DNA of 9,467 bases. Origin: Oligoflexia bacterium. Lineage in GTDB: Bacteria > Bdellovibrionota > UBA1018 > CAIMNF01. Of the stretch, positions 6,021-9,467 are shown in pieces. Both the position numbers and the translations under genes were made by a program. The notes beneath the pieces are model-generated. The model did not search any database. It was not told the origin of the DNA and saw only the letters and a list, made by a program, of their open reading frames with translations. Numbering within the stretch: the first letter of the stretch is position 1; the number at the start of each line of letters is the position of its first letter. The DNA lies in NCBI GenBank assembly GCA_903842755.1, contig CAIMNF010000297.1:1-9467 (forward strand), in the 5' to 3' direction.

Positions 6021-7412
6021 ATGCAACTGCTGATTGTGGATGACGAAGAAGGTATTCGCCGAAGTCTGAATGAGATCCTAAAAGAGTCCTTTGAGATCAC
6101 TCAAGCCAAGGACGGTCGTGAAGCGCTTACCCTGTTACAAAATCGCTCATTTGACCTTGTCCTTTCTGATCAAAAAATGCCCAACATAAGCGGACTTGAG
6201 TTACTAGAAAAAGTGAAAGAGCAGTTTCCGCTGACTTCTTTTATTTTAATGACGGCTGAAGGCAGCATTGAGCAAGCGGTGAAAGCGATCCGAATGGGTG
6301 CCGATGATTATTTGTCCAAGCCCATCGAATACGACGAGCTTTTGCACCGAGTTCGAAAGCTGATGGACCTGCGAATTTGGCGGGCTGAAAAAAGCATCAA
6401 GGCAGGACAGGGGAATCGCTATCCTTTAGTTGGTCAATCCGCTTTCATGGATCAGGTTCGACATTTTGCGAAGCAAGTATCGTCCGTTCCGTCACCGGTA
6501 TTAATTTTAGGACCAAGCGGAACTGGAAAAGAGATTCTTGCCCGCGCCATCCATGAATCCGGGTCGCGTGCCGAACGGCCTTTTGTAGCGATCAACTGCG
6601 CAAGTTTGAACGAAAACCTGATCGAGTCGGAACTTTTTGGGCACGAAAAAGGAGCCTTTACCGGAGCCATTGCTGCAAAACCAGGAAAATTTGAATTAGC
6701 GGACGGGGGGACCTTGTTCCTGGACGAGATTGGCGAAATGCCGCTCGCCTTGCAAGCAAAACTTCTCCGAGTTTTACAAGAAAAAGAATTTTGTAGAGTG
6801 GGCAGTTCGCGCATCATTCGCAGTGATGCCCGTATTTTGACCGCCACCCACCGACAATTAAAGAATTGGGTTACCGAGGGCAAGTTTAGAGAAGATCTTT
6901 TTTTCCGGTTAAATGTCCTGAGCTTTGACATGTTACCCCTCTCACAGCGCAAAGAGGAAATCCCAGGACTAATTGATTTTTTTTGGCAGACGCTTTCTGA
7001 CGAACTCGGTGTGAAGGCTTCTTTAGAGCCGGAAGCACGAAAAATTCTTGAAGTTTATAACTATCCGGGAAATGTTCGAGAGTTGAGGAATTTAATTGAA
7101 CGCTTGATAGTTCTTGCGCCCCCTGGCGGGAAAGTGGATAGTAAATTTATTCCAGCGGAAATGAAATTGGGGTCAAGTAATCAGTCGGTTGCCCCAGTTG
7201 AGAAGGTTGCGACTAATGAAAAATGCGCACAGTGGAATCCCACAGTACCGCTCGAAACGTGGTTAGAACAAATGGAGTCGGAGGCGATTCAAGCCGCAAT
7301 GACCATCACGCACCATCATCAGATTAAAGCGGCCGAACTTCTAGGTCTCAATCGTGGTACTCTTCAGTATAAATTGAAAAAATACGGAATCTTAAAAAAA
7401 GAAGTGGCTTGA
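6021..7412 (+). CDS. NtrC-family sigma-54-dependent response regulator, intact
   Basis: This 463-residue enhancer-binding activator has all three classic domains. The receiver has D7-D8, phospho-site D50, T78 and K100-P. The AAA+ domain has Walker A G164-P-S-G-T-G-K-E, the sigma-54 contact loop G211-A-F-T-G-A, Walker B L-F-L-D235-E236, sensor I T274-A-T, the arginine-finger motif R290-E-D-L-F-F-R296 and sensor II G350-N-V-R-E-L. A linker (about 382-410) leads to a Fis-type helix-turn-helix (about 434-455, IKAAELLGLNRGTLQYKLKK). By family it hexamerises after phosphorylation, binds upstream sites and uses ATP to open sigma-54 promoters. No other in-frame start exists nearby, so the ATG at 6021 is secure despite a weak ribosome site. 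It is divergent from the kinase operon and heads a unit with the barrel gene. The kinase next door is the obvious phosphodonor candidate, but this is inferred from proximity. Confidence 0.96.
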   Translation: MQLLIVDDEEGIRRSLNEILKESFEITQAKDGREALTLLQNRSFDLVLSDQKMPNISGLELLEKVKEQFPLTSFILMTAEGSIEQAVKAIRMGADDYLSKPIEYDELLHRVRKLMDLRIWRAEKSIKAGQGNRYPLVGQSAFMDQVRHFAKQVSSVPSPVLILGPSGTGKEILARAIHESGSRAERPFVAINCASLNENLIESELFGHEKGAFTGAIAAKPGKFELADGGTLFLDEIGEMPLALQAKLLRVLQEKEFCRVGSSRIIRSDARILTATHRQLKNWVTEGKFREDLFFRLNVLSFDMLPLSQRKEEIPGLIDFFWQTLSDELGVKASLEPEARKILEVYNYPGNVRELRNLIERLIVLAPPGGKVDSKFIPAEMKLGSSNQSVAPVEKVATNEKCAQWNPTVPLETWLEQMESEAIQAAMTITHHHQIKAAELLGLNRGTLQYKLKKYGILKKEVA

Positions 7413-7413
7413 A

Positions 7414-8490
7414 ATGAACTTTTATTTGCTCTTTTATACTGCATTTTTTAGTTTGTGCTTCACGGGTATGAGTTATGGTTCTTCCGTTGATTTATTAAAA
7501 GAACTTAAGCCCAGTCCAGTTATTTTATCTGGCACGTTGAATCCTGCGTTTGTTTCAGTGAATGGGCACGAATATGGCCATTTAGAATCCGAGGCCGCTG
7601 CGCTTCTGGTGAATGGTAGCCCCGTAGAGGTAGTGGATCAGCAAGGAATAAAAACATTCTATTCAGAATATCAAGAAAATCGGCTTGAACTTACGTGGGT
7701 CGACCGGGAAGGGCACCAGAATCCAATTGGAATTGTGGAGCTTCCGGGTGCTGATTCACTTCGGCTTGAACACGAGCGGATGATCGTTCAGTCAAACGCA
7801 CTAACTACTGGGATCCAGCTGGATCGTAAAATTCTTGAATTGAAAGAACACAGCGCGATTGTTCCATTGCCCGATTTTGAAGATTGGCTTTCACTGCCGC
7901 ACTCCATGGAGTTTATCGGCTCCCGAGGTGAGGGCAGGATTTATAGTCTTGAAGTACCAAAAATCAGAGAACAAGTACTTTCCGAGTGGCGAGTAGGTTT
8001 AACCACGGGCAGTTCAGATTTAACTTCTGTAAAGTCACTATATGGAATCGTTGGGGGGAGACAATTCCCGTCCCGCATGGGCATTGATTGTAATTTAGGA
8101 TATGGAACAGGCTCATTTAGCGCTTTTGGAAGTGCTGTATCTTTTACGGATATTGTTTTCCGTGTTTTTGCAAGTTACCGGCCCTTTTTTGCGTCGGACT
8201 ATTGGTTTGATCTAAAGCGTTTTAAGATCGGTCCGGTAGCTCAACTCACCATTCTTAAGGATCATTCTAATGTGGTGGATACTTCAGGAAATGTGAGTAT
8301 CGATAATGGACAGCAAACTGCGGCCCGATTTGGACTTGCATTTGAGTTGGAGCCATTCCAGTGGCATGGCTTTGGGCTATCCTACCAGAGCGTTTTTTTT
8401 CTTCTTGGAAGTTCGAAGATCATTTTACAGACCCGGACGAATAACTTAGAAACGACGTTGGGGGCTTTGGAGCTCAATTATCATTTTTAA
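7414..8490 (+). CDS. Putative outer-membrane beta-barrel protein with N-terminal Ig-like module
   Basis: I do not recognise a named family. The 358-residue product starts with a signal peptide (hydrophobic 3-18, likely cleavage after G22). An N-terminal soluble region (about 30-185) includes a beta-rich stretch with 'ALLVNGSPVEVV' at 63-74, much like part of the neighbouring FecR-like lipoprotein. The C-terminal half (about 190-358) alternates aromatic and small residues in strand-length pieces with turns (for example Y-G-T-G-S-F-S-A-F-G near 230-239) and ends in Phe after N-Y-H, the classic outer-membrane barrel end recognised by BamA. About eight strands would fit. The ATG lies one base after the activator's TGA, so the two genes share a transcript. 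The ribosome site is weak, which fits coupled translation. A small envelope barrel is likely; whether it is a channel, adhesin or signal partner cannot be told. Confidence 0.8.
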   Translation: MNFYLLFYTAFFSLCFTGMSYGSSVDLLKELKPSPVILSGTLNPAFVSVNGHEYGHLESEAAALLVNGSPVEVVDQQGIKTFYSEYQENRLELTWVDREGHQNPIGIVELPGADSLRLEHERMIVQSNALTTGIQLDRKILELKEHSAIVPLPDFEDWLSLPHSMEFIGSRGEGRIYSLEVPKIREQVLSEWRVGLTTGSSDLTSVKSLYGIVGGRQFPSRMGIDCNLGYGTGSFSAFGSAVSFTDIVFRVFASYRPFFASDYWFDLKRFKIGPVAQLTILKDHSNVVDTSGNVSIDNGQQTAARFGLAFELEPFQWHGFGLSYQSVFFLLGSSKIILQTRTNNLETTLGALELNYHF

Positions 8491-8494
8491 GCGC

Positions 8495-8523
8495 TTAGGA
8501 TGTACACCAAAATCGCCGATAAT
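8495..8523 (+). promoter_or_regulatory. Candidate sigma-70-like promoter for the right-edge gene
   Basis: In the 97-base gap after the barrel gene, GATAAT (8518-8523) matches the -10 consensus at 5 of 6 positions, with TTAGGA (8495-8500) 17 bases upstream as a poor -35 (3 of 6). It would give a leader of nearly 60 bases. I saw no intrinsic terminator for the upstream operon in this gap, so read-through into the right-edge gene is also possible. Confidence 0.25.
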
Positions 8524-8587
8524 GAGAATTATGTGAACTCCCACAGAGAGCTCAAGAAAATTCCTTAGGTGATCGATAAGTGAGTGT

Positions 8588-9467
8588 ATGAGAATATCAA
8601 TAATTAGGTCAATCAGTTGTTTTTTGATCGGTTTGGCTGTGCATGGGGCTTCGGGTGAGTCACTTTATGTCAAAGATGTTTGCCCCGTTTCCGAGAACGT
8701 TCAGCCCATTGCGCGCGATCTTGCAGCAGCGTTAAAGTCGAAGGGTGTAGACGTTCTAGAAGAATATTTTGATGATCGCACGGACTGGGTCAACGACGCA
8801 AACCTCACTTCGGTGATGGCGAGTGACAAATCGGTGACGCCTGCAGAAAAGGCCCGAATCCTTGAAATGAACGGCAAGTGGAGTTATGGGCAAAAAAGCA
8901 AAAGGTTAACGAATGAAGACCTTTTGATTCTCATTCAGCTCGATCTGAAAATGAATCCGAATTCAATTTTTCATTCATCCACTGAAAAAACAATGAGGGA
9001 GGCTTTAGGCGCGCCCGAACTTCGGAAGCTTCAAACTTTTTCAAACTGCGTATCTCATTTGAACGACAAGGAGTTTTCAGAAGCTTGCACTATTAAGCCT
9101 GGGACGTCGTTGGTGAGAAGTGCATCGAAAGCCTTGGATCAGGCAAAACCTTTAAAACCTAAGAAAGAGACTATTCCGCTTGAAAATAAAATGTATGGAT
9201 GTGGCCCCCAGATTTCGTTTTGGACAACGAAGCCAGATGACGAGACTTTAAGCTTGCTGGTCAAGGCAACGCATGATCCAAAGGCGCCGCTTCACCAGAT
9301 TTTTAAAGACTGCACTCCGCACCTTTTTACTTTATCGTATAAGAGTTTTTACCGGTTTGTTTGCAAAGATAAAAACGTAAAAAATTCAAGTGACTTGAAA
9401 AGACGAGAACAAATCAATAACCTAAAGGGCAAGTTATCTTCCGATATTGACGCGGCTCTTGCACAAG
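8588..9467 (+). CDS. Secreted cysteine-containing protein of unknown function, C-terminus missing (runs off right edge)
   Basis: An ATG at 8588 opens a frame with no stop to base 9467, giving 293 visible residues. It starts with a signal peptide: Arg2 and Arg7, hydrophobic 9-19 and a likely cleavage after A-S-G (21-23). The mature part is soluble-looking, mixed alpha/beta and slightly basic, with a Lys/Pro-rich segment (about 186-193). Cysteines at 32, 154, 167, 205, 242 and 259 give an even number in the visible mature part and suggest disulfide bonds in the periplasm or outside the cell. No catalytic motif or known domain was recognised. The ribosome site is poor (GTGAG four bases upstream). 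An upstream GTG at 8580 or 8584 is out of frame, so the ATG is the best start. A 97-base gap separates it from the barrel gene, so operon membership is uncertain. Confidence 0.8.
   Translation, partial: MRISIIRSISCFLIGLAVHGASGESLYVKDVCPVSENVQPIARDLAAALKSKGVDVLEEYFDDRTDWVNDANLTSVMASDKSVTPAEKARILEMNGKWSYGQKSKRLTNEDLLILIQLDLKMNPNSIFHSSTEKTMREALGAPELRKLQTFSNCVSHLNDKEFSEACTIKPGTSLVRSASKALDQAKPLKPKKETIPLENKMYGCGPQISFWTTKPDDETLSLLVKATHDPKAPLHQIFKDCTPHLFTLSYKSFYRFVCKDKNVKNSSDLKRREQINNLKGKLSSDIDAALAQ

Noticed and set aside
6452..6952. Long minus-strand frame inside the activator gene
   Set aside because: It lies opposite the highly conserved AAA+ core and its translation has no recognisable features; it is a shadow of the real gene.
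8488..8497. Perfect palindrome TAAGCGCTTA across the barrel gene's stop codon
   Set aside because: It is ten bases with no loop or T-run, so it is not a terminator; it has no second copy in the gaps and may well be chance.

Overview
The window looks like chromosomal DNA of a Gram-negative bacterium of moderate GC content. Two lipoproteins with lipoboxes, a small C-terminal-Phe beta-barrel candidate and further signal-peptide proteins all point to a double membrane. The mix of NtrC-family response regulators, a FecR-like lipoprotein and unrecognised secreted proteins recalls Bdellovibrionota or a related deltaproteobacterial lineage. That placement is inference only: there is no rRNA or marker gene here.

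Layout, left to right. (1) 1-162, minus strand: the start of a secreted protein cut by the left edge. (2) 163-496: a non-coding gap holding a clear intrinsic terminator for the next gene. (3) 497-1735, minus: an unrecognised lipoprotein, apparently a single-gene unit. (4) 4865-5944, then 3655-4872, then 1928-3658, all minus: a tightly overlapped three-gene operon encoding a FecR-like lipoprotein, an NtrC-like response regulator with a degenerate ATPase domain and no DNA-binding domain, and a membrane histidine kinase. (5) 5945-6020: a 76-base divergent promoter region. (6) 6021-7412 and 7414-8490, plus: an intact NtrC-family sigma-54 activator and, one base later, a predicted outer-membrane beta-barrel protein. 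(7) 8588-9467, plus: a secreted cysteine-containing protein cut by the right edge.

The central block (1928-8490) reads as one envelope-signalling locus. It has one sensor kinase with a large periplasmic domain, two receiver-bearing regulators (one intact, one apparently dead as a transcription activator), an outer-envelope lipoprotein and a putative outer-membrane barrel. The lipoprotein's C-terminal domain and the barrel protein's N-terminal domain look alike (a 'LVNG..VE' beta-rich module), suggesting that both parts touch the same partner or each other. The most unusual element is the degenerate regulator. It keeps an intact phospho-receiver, Walker A, sensor I and sensor II but has lost GAFTGA, the Walker B acids, the arginine finger and the helix-turn-helix. 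It may modulate the intact activator rather than act on promoters. No convincing sigma-54 promoter was found in the window, so the activator's targets probably lie elsewhere.
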